A stretch of DNA of 64,000 bases from Candidatus Woesearchaeota archaeon (lineage in GTDB: Archaea; Nanobdellota; Nanobdellia; Woesearchaeales; GW2011-AR9): positions 18,980-82,979 of the forward strand of contig JABIJM010000020.1 of the NCBI GenBank assembly GCA_018655525.1, given 5' to 3'. Positions 8,444-16,407 of the stretch are shown piece by piece. How positions within the stretch are numbered: the stretch's first letter is position 1; each line of letters begins with the position of its first letter. The notes below the pieces were generated by a model. It was not told the DNA's origin and made no database searches. It saw only the letters and a list, made by a program, of their open reading frames with translations. The translations under genes and the position numbers were made by a program.

Positions 8444-8668
8444 ATGGAACAATCACGACCGTTAGATATGCTTAACCGAGCACGGAATAATACCGTTCTC
8501 GTAGATTTAAAAAATGGCTTACGATACGTAGGTAAATTACAAGCGTTTGATATTCACATCAATGTCGTTCTTGAAGAAGCAGAAGAACATAAAGATGGCG
8601 AACTAAAAAGAAAGTTAGGAAATGTATTTATTAGAGGAGATACAATCATAACAATTTCTCCAGCTTAA
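8444..8668 (+). CDS. lsm: LSm (Sm-like) RNA-binding protein
   Basis: A 74-residue archaeal Sm-like protein starting MEQSRPLDMLNRA. The Sm1 motif is NTVLVDLKNGLRYVGKL and the Sm2 motif is FIRGDTIITISP with the Arg-Gly of the RNA-binding pocket. These proteins form heptameric rings that bind U-rich RNA. An in-frame ATG at 8435 would add three residues; I prefer 8444 because a GAGGT lies 10 bases before it and homologues begin at this point. The eL37 gene starts 11 bases after its stop, the conserved archaeal LSm-eL37 pairing, which implies one transcript. Confidence 0.93.
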   Translation: MEQSRPLDMLNRARNNTVLVDLKNGLRYVGKLQAFDIHINVVLEEAEEHKDGELKRKLGNVFIRGDTIITISPA

Positions 8669-8679
8669 GGTAAAATAAA

Positions 8680-8847
8680 ATGGTAAAAGGAACAGCAAGT
8701 ATGGGTAAAAGAAGTGGGAAGAAAACTCACATCCCGTGTAAACGATGTGGCGGTTTCTCTTATCACGTTCAAAAGAAGAAATGTGCTTCTTGCGGATTTG
8801 GTGCAACTAAAACCAAACGTAAGTATGGCTGGAACAAGAAAAAGTGA
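8680..8847 (+). CDS. rpl37e: Large-subunit ribosomal protein eL37
   Basis: A 55-residue protein beginning [17 protein letters not shown]. Four zinc-ligand cysteines are at positions 20, 23, 35 and 38 (CKRC and CASC), followed by the basic [12 protein letters not shown] tail. These are the hallmarks of eL37, an rRNA-binding protein of the archaeal/eukaryotic large subunit. Size matches archaeal homologues. It sits directly downstream of LSm, as in most archaea. Confidence 0.96.
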   Translation: MVKGTASMGKRSGKKTHIPCKRCGGFSYHVQKKKCASCGFGATKTKRKYGWNKKK

Positions 8848-9027
8848 ACTCACTTTTTCTGGTCAGAAAATTCTTAATTTTCTTGAACAAGAAAAATACA
8901 AAGTAATTCTTTTTTATTATTAATTATAATCTGATATTATTTTTAGGTTGAATTTTTTATAGTTTTTTAGTAGTATTTTTTCTATTCGGTCAAAAAACGA
9001 AGATTAGTTTATCCAATAAAAAAGAAA

Positions 9028-9558
9028 TTAATGAATTATAATAACTAGGCCTTCGAGTTCACGTAGCTGTCCAAATCCACTGCCATCTAAGTTTAAATCT
9101 CCTTTTGCAGTTGTGTAATGTCCAACTAATTTTTTAAGTAATCTTTCCTCAGCAACTTTAAGACTATTTCCACTCACTAAAATTTGATTTTTATCAAAGG
9201 AACGATCAGTATTATAATTAAAACGAAGAAAATGTTCATTTCCCCTTTGTGCATATTCTACACCAAAACTTCCAAATACATACTCACCACTAACACCATC
9301 TTTAATAACATGAGGTTCTCTTTCAAAGCCTTTATAATTTTTAGTTTCAATAAAACCATCTCCAATAAATCTCATCCTATCAGGTGATTTCCTAGATACA
9401 TTATCATTATCTCGTGCTCTTAATTTAGAATATTCTCCTTCTACTTCCCTTTCTCCTGAAAGACGTCCTTTAAATGATGAATGTAAAAATATAGCCCTAT
9501 AAAGTTCAACTGTTCTTGCATTACTTGGCCTTACACCACTAATTGGTTGTGTTGTCAT
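9028..9558 (-). CDS. Hypothetical protein, 176 residues
   Basis: Not recognised. The protein starts MTTQPISGVRPSNART, has no signal peptide or membrane segment, and contains alternating charged and beta-like segments (RFIGDGFIETKNYKGF, GEYVFGSFGVEYAQRG). No cysteines or metal motifs are seen. A TATA-like AAATATATAAATC region (about 9577-9590 on the minus strand) lies ~25 bases upstream, consistent with an independent leaderless gene. The 180-base stretch before it (8848-9027) holds only AT-rich spacer. Confidence 0.55.
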   Translation of the reverse strand: MTTQPISGVRPSNARTVELYRAIFLHSSFKGRLSGEREVEGEYSKLRARDNDNVSRKSPDRMRFIGDGFIETKNYKGFEREPHVIKDGVSGEYVFGSFGVEYAQRGNEHFLRFNYNTDRSFDKNQILVSGNSLKVAEERLLKKLVGHYTTAKGDLNLDGSGFGQLRELEGLVIIIH

Positions 9559-9649
9559 ATAATTTATTGAAGGGTTGAAATATATAAATCTTCTTGAGGT
9601 TTATTAAAAAAAAAAAAACGATTTAGAAAAATATTAATAAATAAAAAAA

Positions 9650-10318
9650 TCACTCAGTAATCTTTTCTCTGCACGTGATTCTAAGTTGATTAAAGGTTAC
9701 TTGATCACATATTTTAAGGTCATCCTTCAGTTTTGCAACTTTTGCAATACACACCTCTGAGTTTAACTGGTTACTAATTTTCTTACATACTTCAACATCT
9801 TCAGTTGCTTGCGCAATCTTGTTGAGACAAATCCCTTGATCTGGGTTGTTAAGTATTAAACATAAACCAGCCTTATTTGTTTTTAAGGCCACGTCCATGT
9901 AACATTCCATGTACTGGATGTCATTAAAGATTTCACCACAAAATCCACCTTTCTCTTCCTCTAATGCAAATTTATTATAACAATTATCATGCCAATACAC
10001 ATTTTCTATTTCTTCACATAAATTTGGATCATTTTTAGCTATAGCAATTTCTGATTCACAAAATCCTTGTGTTGTTTTATCTTTTACAAGTTTACACGCT
10101 TCAAGATTTTCACTTTTCTTTGCAAGATCTGTAACACAAGTATCTCTGACAACATCACTTTTTATTTTACTACAAGTTCCTGCGTCTAGATAACAATCAT
10201 CCCTATGTGCACCTTCTAAAGCAGAACATGGATCATTTGGATCTACTGGTTCTTTGAATAATGTACATCCTGCAAAAAGGAGTGTTAATGTTAATAATAA
10301 TATGATCAAATATTTCAT
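9650..10318 (-). CDS. Lipoprotein with tandem cysteine repeats
   Basis: A 222-residue exported protein. The signal peptide MKYLIILLLTLTLLFAGC ends in a lipobox with Cys18. The mature part is about seven copies of a ~30-residue helical unit with the pattern C-x(8-10)-C-x3-A/I, for example CSKIKSDVVRDTC, CKLVKDKTTQGFC and CEEIENVYWHDNC. The paired Cys probably form disulfides between neighbouring helices, giving a rigid rod on the cell surface. Similar Cys repeats occur in other DPANN secreted proteins by my recollection; no biochemical function is known to me. It is a single gene with its own promoter. Confidence 0.7.
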   Translation of the reverse strand: MKYLIILLLTLTLLFAGCTLFKEPVDPNDPCSALEGAHRDDCYLDAGTCSKIKSDVVRDTCVTDLAKKSENLEACKLVKDKTTQGFCESEIAIAKNDPNLCEEIENVYWHDNCYNKFALEEEKGGFCGEIFNDIQYMECYMDVALKTNKAGLCLILNNPDQGICLNKIAQATEDVEVCKKISNQLNSEVCIAKVAKLKDDLKICDQVTFNQLRITCREKITE

Positions 10319-10384
10319 TTTATGTGTTTTTAGTGAAATCTGCTTTTAAGTTTTGTGGAAGTGTAGGAATATATAGCACACCCC

Positions 10385-10414
10385 ACTAGACAAGTACGCA
10401 TAGAGCTTATAAAT
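10385..10414 (+). promoter_or_regulatory. Shared homing-endonuclease promoter element, copy 1
   Basis: The 30-base element (ACTAGACAAGTACG, one variable base, ATAGA, two variable bases, TTATAAAT) carries a TATA box 20-28 bases before the ATG at 10435. The same element, with three differences, lies before the second LAGLIDADG gene on the minus strand at 51060-51089. Confidence 0.75.
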
Positions 10415-10434
10415 AAAGAAAATCTGAGAGAATT

Positions 10435-11124
10435 ATGAACCTAGGTAAAATTAATAAAATTCCCTTAAATAATATCACTGCATATTTAGCTGGTGTAATT
10501 ATTGGAGATGGAAATGTCTCCAATGCATCAAAATCTAAAAAAGATAAATCAAAAGATTATAGAATTACAATTGAAGTTACTGATCTTAATTTCTTAATCA
10601 ATGTTGAAAAATTAATTAAATCAATTATAAAAACAAAAAGTACAGTAACAAAAAGATCAAAAATTAAAGAAAAAAGGAAACAATTATATTATTTTCAATT
10701 TAGAAATAAAAGTTTTTATTACTTTCTTACAAAAGATTTGGAGATTCCAGCTGGAAAAAAGTCAAATATTGTTTTTGTTCCTAATAAAATATTAAAATCT
10801 AATGGATTATATCCTTTTTTTCTTGCTGGGGTATTTGATACAGATGGAGGAATTAGAGGAAAGACTCCTGGATTTACTTCAGCAAGTAAAAAATTAATTG
10901 ATGGATTAAGTTTTATTCTAAATGAACTTAAAATCACCCATTATTTAGATTCATGGGTTAATAAGAGATATAATCAAAGATATTATGGAATTAAGATATC
11001 GGTAAAAGATACCGACAAGTTTTTAAATGGGTTACCATCATGTAACAAAGAGAAACTTGACAAAGTTCTTGTCCATGTGGACGTGCCGGAGCGGTCAAAC
11101 GGGCTGGAAGGTCTTCCGATATAG
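10435..11124 (+). CDS. LAGLIDADG homing endonuclease running into tRNA-Leu
   Basis: A 229-residue two-motif LAGLIDADG enzyme. The motifs are YLAGVIIGDGN (about 17-27) and FFLAGVFDTDGG (about 126-137); their acidic residues (Asp24 and an Asp of the second motif) would hold the metals. Such enzymes cut a 14-40 bp site in alleles lacking the element. There is no stop before the tRNA: the last ~17 codons (from VDVPERSNG) are the 5' exon of tRNA-Leu and part of its intron, with TAG at 11122-11124. Cleavage of the tRNA 5' end by RNase P would remove the stop from this message. The core domain ends near residue 212. Confidence 0.88.
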   Translation: MNLGKINKIPLNNITAYLAGVIIGDGNVSNASKSKKDKSKDYRITIEVTDLNFLINVEKLIKSIIKTKSTVTKRSKIKEKRKQLYYFQFRNKSFYYFLTKDLEIPAGKKSNIVFVPNKILKSNGLYPFFLAGVFDTDGGIRGKTPGFTSASKKLIDGLSFILNELKITHYLDSWVNKRYNQRYYGIKISVKDTDKFLNGLPSCNKEKLDKVLVHVDVPERSNGLEGLPI

Positions 11125-11190
11125 GAAACCTGGCTGAGCTTAGGACCCAGTGGCTTAGTGCCTACGCAGGTTCAAACCCTGCCGTTCACA
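11077..11190 (+). tRNA. tRNA-Leu (UAG) with a 30-nt intron at position 30/31
   Basis: The acceptor strands GTGGACG and CGTTCAC pair over seven bases, with discriminator A. The T arm is GCAGG-TTCAAAC-CCTGC, and a long variable arm (GGC-TTAGT-GCC) marks a type II tRNA. Removing 11108-11137 gives the anticodon arm CTGGG-CTTAGGA-CCCAG, anticodon TAG, leaving 84 nt. Without removal the arm cannot form. The position, one base pair before the loop, is non-canonical for archaea (usual site 37/38). No convincing TATA box lies 25-30 bases upstream, so it may be transcribed from inside or with the endonuclease gene. A T-run (11192-11199) follows as terminator. Confidence 0.88.
11108..11137 (+). other. 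Intron of pre-tRNA-Leu
   Basis: This 30-nt insert folds on itself: AGGT pairs with ACCT and TTCC with GGAA around the loop GATATA. The boundaries are set by restoring the anticodon stem; a one-base shift is possible. It contains the stop codon of the upstream endonuclease ORF. Confidence 0.75.
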
Positions 11191-11197
11191 TCTTTTT

Positions 11198-12769
11198 TTA
11201 TACACTCTTAAACAATTTCACAACTCTTTCTTTTCCAATCTCTAAGATGAATGACGCCAATCGTGGTCCTTGATCTTTATTGATTAAGACATTATACGCT
11301 ATCTTAAAGAAATCTTTAATTGGGAATTCTGAGTTTTTACATAAGATATACATCTCTTCATGTAACTCTTTATCTGTCCATTCTTTTTCACCTAGTTTTT
11401 TAGCTAATTGATGAAGAATTTCTTTTTCTTCTTTTCCAAGAGTCACTTGCGAGGTTTTTTGTATAGTAAATGTAAATTCATCTGGAGCATATTTTTTAAC
11501 CCAATTGGTTGCACATTCTGCACGTTTTCTAATACGTTTTTTATCATGCTCATTCTTAAGCTCTTTTTCAAAATATCCAATGACTTTATCTATATCAAAT
11601 TCATAAATTTGTAAAAGTGTTGTTAGATGTCTAAAACTTGGTTGGTAAGGAATAGTCTTTGGAATTTTTCCAATATAACTTAATTCATATGCAACCGACA
11701 TTTTGATTGTATCTTTTTCATTGACTTTATGTTCACCATAATACACACGCTCCACTTTATCAAATTCTTCATAGATTGCAATAACATCTACATCAAATGA
11801 GATTGCAAATTCTCTATTTGGACGAGTTCCTGCAAATAAGTATCGTGTTACTTCTGGTTCATAAATTTCAAGAACGTCTGTTAATGTTGTTACGTTTCCT
11901 GAAGAGGAAGACATTTTTCCTCCACCACCTTTAATACGAATAAAATCGTACATAACATAGGTTGGTGCTTCAAAACCATAAACTTCTTTGCAAATTTGTT
12001 TTCCTGTATCAAAACTTCCACCCTTTGTAGAATGGTCTTTTCCACCTGGCTCAAAATCTACATTTTCATACATCCAACGCATTGGCCAATCTATTCGCCA
12101 TTTTAATTTGACATTTCCATCTTTGCGAATATCTACTGTTTCGGTTGTACCGTCAGTTAATTTGTAGGAAACACCCCATTTACCGTCCCAGGTTAATTCT
12201 GTAACATCGTCAGTTCCTAATTTTTTAGAGAATACTGCAATAGGCAACCAATCATCTGCTAAAGGGTTTTCTCTATATTGATCAATAATTTTTTTGATTT
12301 CTTTTGTATGTTCTAATGCTATTTTGATCTCTTTAGCATATGTACCTTTCCGATACATTTTATGTTGATAAATATATTCTGGATTAATTCCAACACGTTT
12401 TACAGATTCTTCTACTGCAACTTGGTTATGCTGTGCATAACTTTCATGTGAATCATAAGGGTCTGGTACATCTACAATTGCTTTTCGTAATTGTGCTTTA
12501 AGTTCTTCTTGTTTTGGCATGCCTTTTGGAACTTTTCTAAATACGTCATAATCATCCCAGGAATAAATAAATCGGACTTTTTTGCCTTTTTTTTCAAGAG
12601 CACGTTTCACTAAATCTACAGTTATAATTTCTCTAAAATTTCCAATGTGTACAACACCGGAAGGTGTTATTCCTGAAGCAACAGTATATGTTTCTTTATC
12701 TCCTTTTTGTCGGATGATGTTATCTGCTGCGACATCTGTCCAATGATATGATTTTTGTTCTTTTGCCAT
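11198..12769 (-). CDS. lysS: Class I lysyl-tRNA synthetase
   Basis: A 523-residue class I LysRS, the archaeal form unrelated to the class II enzyme. The HIGH-type motif is VHIGN (residues 40-44) and the KMSKS-type motif is GGKMSSSSG (about 284). It charges tRNA-Lys using ATP; a tRNA-Lys(CUU) gene is present in this window at 50198. The start MAKEQKSYHW is followed by the usual N-terminal fold, and length is normal. The gene is divergent from prs, with back-to-back TATA boxes in the 12770-12858 gap (TTATATAA and TTTTATAAACC). Its stop lies 8 bases from the tRNA-Leu end on the opposite strand. Confidence 0.97.
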   Translation of the reverse strand: MAKEQKSYHWTDVAADNIIRQKGDKETYTVASGITPSGVVHIGNFREIITVDLVKRALEKKGKKVRFIYSWDDYDVFRKVPKGMPKQEELKAQLRKAIVDVPDPYDSHESYAQHNQVAVEESVKRVGINPEYIYQHKMYRKGTYAKEIKIALEHTKEIKKIIDQYRENPLADDWLPIAVFSKKLGTDDVTELTWDGKWGVSYKLTDGTTETVDIRKDGNVKLKWRIDWPMRWMYENVDFEPGGKDHSTKGGSFDTGKQICKEVYGFEAPTYVMYDFIRIKGGGGKMSSSSGNVTTLTDVLEIYEPEVTRYLFAGTRPNREFAISFDVDVIAIYEEFDKVERVYYGEHKVNEKDTIKMSVAYELSYIGKIPKTIPYQPSFRHLTTLLQIYEFDIDKVIGYFEKELKNEHDKKRIRKRAECATNWVKKYAPDEFTFTIQKTSQVTLGKEEKEILHQLAKKLGEKEWTDKELHEEMYILCKNSEFPIKDFFKIAYNVLINKDQGPRLASFILEIGKERVVKLFKSV

Positions 12770-12858
12770 TGAGAGAAGTGAATGGAGGGAATTATATAAA
12801 CGTTATGGGATTACTTTTATAAACCTCAATAATTTACTTATTCCTAAAAAGAGGTACG

Positions 12859-13740
12859 ATGATAATCACAAGCTGTGGAAATTCTGTAAAACTAGCAAAA
12901 TCGCTCGCAAAAAAGCTTCGTGTGAAATATGTTCCTTTAGATATTGGCGCATTTCCTGATGGGGATATGTATATGCGATTTAAAGCAAAATCTTTTAAGA
13001 AAAAGAAAGTAGTCATCGTACAATCATTTCAACCAAATCCAGACATGAGTTTATTTGATGTTATTTGGGCTGCAGAAACTGCAAAAGATATTGGGGCAAG
13101 GAAAGTAATTCTGGTCGCACCATATCTTGCATTTATGCGTCAAGATAAACGGTTCAATTCTGGAGAAGCTGTTTCTTCTCGGATAATGGCGAAATTGTTA
13201 AACAAATCCATTGATAAAATTATCACAATTGATCCACATTTACATAGATATAAATCATTAAAAGAGATCTTCACAATTTCAGCTAAAAAATTAACAGCAA
13301 ATCCATTAATAGGTGAATTTGTGAAAAAGAAAATTAAAAATCCTGTGATTCTTGGTCCTGATTGGGAATCATATCAATGGGCAGATAAAATTGCAAGTCA
13401 TGTTGGGTGTGATTCTACGTGTTTAGCAAAAACACGATTTTCTTCTAGAAGAGTAACGTCAAAAATGACGAAAAATGTTGAAATCAAAGGAAAAAATGTT
13501 GTGATTATAGATGACATTATTTCTACTGGACATACGATTATAGAAGCTGCAAAAAAAGCTAAAAAGAAAGGTGCAAAATCAATCACAGCTATTGGAGTTC
13601 ATGGATTATTTGCAGAGAATGCAATTTCTAAAATGAAAAAATATGTTGATTGGATTTATACGACTAATACGATTGAACATAAAACAAGTAAGATTGATGT
13701 TTTGCCATTAGTGTTAAAAGAATTGAAAATATTAAAATAA
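12859..13740 (+). CDS. prs: Ribose-phosphate pyrophosphokinase
   Basis: A 293-residue PRPP synthase, which transfers pyrophosphate from ATP to ribose 5-phosphate for nucleotide, His and Trp synthesis. Signature segments are GAFPDGDMYMRF (about 31-42), the ATP flexible loop region ARKVILVAPYLAFMRQDKRF (about 86-105), and the PRPP-binding loop IIDDIISTGHT (about 215-225). Metal-binding His and Asp (IDPHLHRY) are present. Length is typical for archaeal enzymes. GAGGT precedes the ATG. The last 9 bases overlap the small membrane protein gene on the opposite strand. Confidence 0.96.
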   Translation: MIITSCGNSVKLAKSLAKKLRVKYVPLDIGAFPDGDMYMRFKAKSFKKKKVVIVQSFQPNPDMSLFDVIWAAETAKDIGARKVILVAPYLAFMRQDKRFNSGEAVSSRIMAKLLNKSIDKIITIDPHLHRYKSLKEIFTISAKKLTANPLIGEFVKKKIKNPVILGPDWESYQWADKIASHVGCDSTCLAKTRFSSRRVTSKMTKNVEIKGKNVVIIDDIISTGHTIIEAAKKAKKKGAKSITAIGVHGLFAENAISKMKKYVDWIYTTNTIEHKTSKIDVLPLVLKELKILK

Positions 13741-14016
13741 TGCTTTCTTAAGATACTTCCCTACTGTTGCTCCTTGATTCAATGCAACCAAGGATAAATA
13801 TCCAGCAACAACTGCACCTCCAGCAAGTGTAGCTGCCATGCTACCATTTAAAATTTTATCAGATAAATCGGGATATTGGTGATAAAATTGTGTTTGTTCA
13901 ATTGCACCATTTAAATACCATAAAGACAAAGAACCTAAAAAAGGAGTTAATTTAAATTGTATCAAAGAATCATAAAATTTATTTTTCTCTTGTTTTGTTA
14001 AGTTATCTAGTATCAT
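13732..14016 (-). CDS. Small membrane protein, 94 residues
   Basis: Not recognised. It has a helical N-terminal half and one or two hydrophobic segments (GSMAATLAGGAVVAGYLSLVAL, about 58-79). Its ATG overlaps the stop of the upstream lipoprotein gene by one base (TAATG), which suggests translational coupling. It is the last gene of a three-gene minus-strand unit starting at 15175. Confidence 0.58.
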   Translation of the reverse strand: MILDNLTKQEKNKFYDSLIQFKLTPFLGSLSLWYLNGAIEQTQFYHQYPDLSDKILNGSMAATLAGGAVVAGYLSLVALNQGATVGKYLKKALF

Positions 14017-14621
14017 TAGAAACCTGGTCTTATAAATCCTTCATACATGCTTGTTTTCACACAAGACCTATACCTATTATCTGTTCTATTATCTTTGATT
14101 TTTTTGAAACCACACATCCTTTTAGAAGATTTAATACATTCTTTTTCTAATTTTGATGTTGGTCCAAAATGCAATACACTTTCACTATTTTTACGCATAT
14201 TTTGAACAGTATTCACATAACTTCTACATGCATTTATTGTGAATTCGTCACTTTGATTTTTGTAATGATTTTTTACTCTTGGTCGTTTTTTAGATTTTAT
14301 AAATAACGGAGGAATTACAGCTCTTCGCTTCTTTCCAATAGAAACATTTGCATCTCTACCTGTTGCATAACCATTGTCCATTTGGCCTAACCCATGAATT
14401 CTTCCATAACCATTTCCTGATTGATAGCCTAAGCCATCACCAAATTTTGGTGTTGACGGATTCCAAACTGGTGCTTGTTTTGCAATATAAGTTACATTAG
14501 GTTCTTCATGAGTTACAGCTGGTTTCTCAATAGATGTTTGTTTAACTTGTACTGGTGCACAAGCAATAGACATAGCCACTGCAAGTGGTGCTAATTTATG
14601 TAGTATATTTGTTAGTATCAT
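14016..14621 (-). CDS. Putative lipoprotein with Gly/Tyr-rich segment and Cys
   Basis: A 201-residue exported protein. The signal peptide MILTNILHKLAPLAVAMSIAC ends in a lipobox-like SIAC (Cys21). The middle has a Gly-rich stretch (GDGLGYQSGNGYGRIHGLG), then a basic region and a C-terminal Cys-containing helical part (NACRSYVNTVQNM, KECIKSSKRMCGF, YRSCVKTSMY). No enzyme motif is recognised. It lies between an unknown soluble protein (5 bases upstream) and a small membrane protein (1-base overlap), so the three are probably one operon; a surface-associated role is inferred. Confidence 0.6.
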   Translation of the reverse strand: MILTNILHKLAPLAVAMSIACAPVQVKQTSIEKPAVTHEEPNVTYIAKQAPVWNPSTPKFGDGLGYQSGNGYGRIHGLGQMDNGYATGRDANVSIGKKRRAVIPPLFIKSKKRPRVKNHYKNQSDEFTINACRSYVNTVQNMRKNSESVLHFGPTSKLEKECIKSSKRMCGFKKIKDNRTDNRYRSCVKTSMYEGFIRPGF

Positions 14622-14626
14622 ATTAA

Positions 14627-15175
14627 TTACATCTCAACATTATGTTTATTACCATCTCTATCTACAGCGACAGCTACTCTGATCCTGGTTTCTGGAACTT
14701 GAATGTGATATTCAAATCCATTTTTTTGAACACTTATTGTTTGAAGAGCTCTTCCTGTTGATGAATTCCAAGGATAATCTGATTGAACTTTTTGAACTGC
14801 TGCATCCAAAACACGGTAACATTGTTCAATATCAACACGTTCCATTCCGCCTGAAAGTGTCATGAAATCTCTAGTTTCTTTTGAAGAATCTGTATATTCC
14901 CCTCGCATTCCTTGTTCAAACCTATTGTGTTGACGTTTAGCTGTTTGATAAATATTTCTAAATGCTCTACGTCGTGTTAATTTTTCATGTTCAAATTCAC
15001 TCATATCCTCTGTAATATCTAAAGCATCTCCTAACATTGGAAAAGAATGGAGTAAAGTTTCTGACACAACATATTTATCACTTCCTGGAACAGGAGTTTT
15101 TCTTCCTTCCATAATATCATTATGCGTAGCCATAAAAATATCTCTTGCTTGAACTAATTTATCATTTATTGTCAT
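14627..15175 (-). CDS. Hypothetical protein, 182 residues
   Basis: Not recognised. It starts MTINDKLVQARDIFMATH, is mostly helical and charged, and ends in a beta-like pair (ISVQKNGFEYHIQV and TRIRVAVAVDRDGNKHNVEM). No signal peptide or membrane segment is seen. It is the first gene of a minus-strand unit with the lipoprotein and small membrane protein downstream. A TATA-like TTTATAAACC complement is not obvious; the 15176-15250 gap carries CTTTATAAACC on the plus strand and TATTTAAGT near the gene. Confidence 0.55.
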   Translation of the reverse strand: MTINDKLVQARDIFMATHNDIMEGRKTPVPGSDKYVVSETLLHSFPMLGDALDITEDMSEFEHEKLTRRRAFRNIYQTAKRQHNRFEQGMRGEYTDSSKETRDFMTLSGGMERVDIEQCYRVLDAAVQKVQSDYPWNSSTGRALQTISVQKNGFEYHIQVPETRIRVAVAVDRDGNKHNVEM

Positions 15176-15250
15176 TTTGTGTGTTTACCTCTATTTAAGT
15201 ATAAAATAGGAGGAATACTTTATAAACCTTTCGTCCCTTTTAAGTAGAGA

Positions 15251-15844
15251 TTAAGCAACTCTTTTTTTCTCTATCTTTTTCACGGTTGCAATAAGGGAAG
15301 AGATCCATGTTTCTACTGTTTCAATGGTAGCATCTAAAGTAGAGATATGTTCAATAAGAGAAAGCATAAATTCTTCAAGTTGTTTAACTGAACGTCCTCT
15401 TGAAATATGTTGGTCTAAAAGCATAATCCCTGTCCTCACATTATTAAATGCATGAAATAAAAGATTCATGTGCTCTTTCAAACCTTTTCTTAATTTATCT
15501 TGGACTTCTACATAATTCTGTTGATATTCAAGTGGAACACCTACTTTTTCAAATTCCTTATTTAAATCATTAATATAACGATCAAGTCTAAACGAAGTTT
15601 TTGATGCAAAACGTAATTTTTCTGAAGATTCATTAATATCATTTTTTGTTTGTTTTAAAAGTAACAATTCTTGAGTCCTTAAAACTCCACTTTTATCTTT
15701 ACGTTGTAAGGATTGTTGTAAATTATTTTGAACAAGCATCAATTTTTCTAAATGTTTTTTTGCATGTCCTATATTATCTTTTAATTCATCAACATATTTA
15801 AATTCTACAGCAAGCCATTGAATTACTTCATCTACACTACTCAT
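15251..15844 (-). CDS. Helical coiled-coil protein, 197 residues
   Basis: Not recognised. It is wholly helical with repeated charged heptads (AKKHLEKLMLVQNNLQQSL, SEKLRFASKTSFRLDRYI), which suggests a coiled-coil bundle. No Cys, no signal, no membrane segment. Its ATG overlaps the end of the cobalamin adenosyltransferase gene by 8 bases, so it is probably the third gene of the nrdJ-adenosyltransferase operon. A link to B12 or nucleotide metabolism is only contextual. Confidence 0.58.
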   Translation of the reverse strand: MSSVDEVIQWLAVEFKYVDELKDNIGHAKKHLEKLMLVQNNLQQSLQRKDKSGVLRTQELLLLKQTKNDINESSEKLRFASKTSFRLDRYINDLNKEFEKVGVPLEYQQNYVEVQDKLRKGLKEHMNLLFHAFNNVRTGIMLLDQHISRGRSVKQLEEFMLSLIEHISTLDATIETVETWISSLIATVKKIEKKRVA

Positions 15845-16406
15845 GCGTGTTCACCCCATTAAAATATTTGTAAATTGGTTGTTGTTCTTTAACTTCCAAT
15901 TCATTGTTTGCACGTCTTGCAAGAACAAATAGTAAATCACTTAATCGGTTCACATAGCAAAGCACAGAAGGATTTACAAGATGATCATTACTTGCTTTTA
16001 CTAAGACACGTTCTGTTCTTCGTGTAATAGAACAGCATAAATGTAAAAAAGAACTTGCAATAGTACCTCCAGGTAAAATGAAAGAAGTTTGAGGTGCAAG
16101 AACTTCCGCAATGTGATCAATGTGTTCTTCTAAATCTTTAATATGTTGTTGTTGGATTTTTGGAAGGTTATAATCGGGCATATGGGAACTTGCCATATCA
16201 GAACCAACAGTAAAAAGATCGTTTTGAATTTTAGAGAGTAGTTCACGTAACTTTTCATTCTCAATAAAACATAATGTTACACCAATCACAGAATTCAATT
16301 CGTCTATAGAACCAAGTACTTCTATACGAAAATCATCTTTAGAGACTCTTGTTCCTCCATAAAAAGAGGTTTTTCCTTGATCACCTGTTTTTGTATATAT
16401 TTTCAT
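15837..16406 (-). CDS. PduO-type cob(I)alamin adenosyltransferase
   Basis: A 189-residue helical-bundle enzyme that transfers the adenosyl group of ATP to cobalamin, making coenzyme B12. The ATP-binding N-terminus KIYTKTGDQGKTSFYGG (residues 2-18) and the C-terminal motifs SITRRTERVLV and YVNRLSDLLFVLARRAN with key Arg and Asp are clear. An upstream in-frame start would add MKDIK and overlap nrdJ; I prefer the ATG at 16406, one base after the nrdJ stop. Placement directly behind a B12-dependent reductase shows its likely job: loading that enzyme's cofactor. Identification is firm. Confidence 0.95.
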   Translation of the reverse strand: MKIYTKTGDQGKTSFYGGTRVSKDDFRIEVLGSIDELNSVIGVTLCFIENEKLRELLSKIQNDLFTVGSDMASSHMPDYNLPKIQQQHIKDLEEHIDHIAEVLAPQTSFILPGGTIASSFLHLCCSITRRTERVLVKASNDHLVNPSVLCYVNRLSDLLFVLARRANNELEVKEQQPIYKYFNGVNTHE

Positions 16407-16407
16407 C

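Noticed and set aside
11077..11124. C-terminal tail of the first endonuclease as a functional peptide
   Set aside because: The tail is simply the tRNA-Leu exon read in frame; LAGLIDADG domains end before it.
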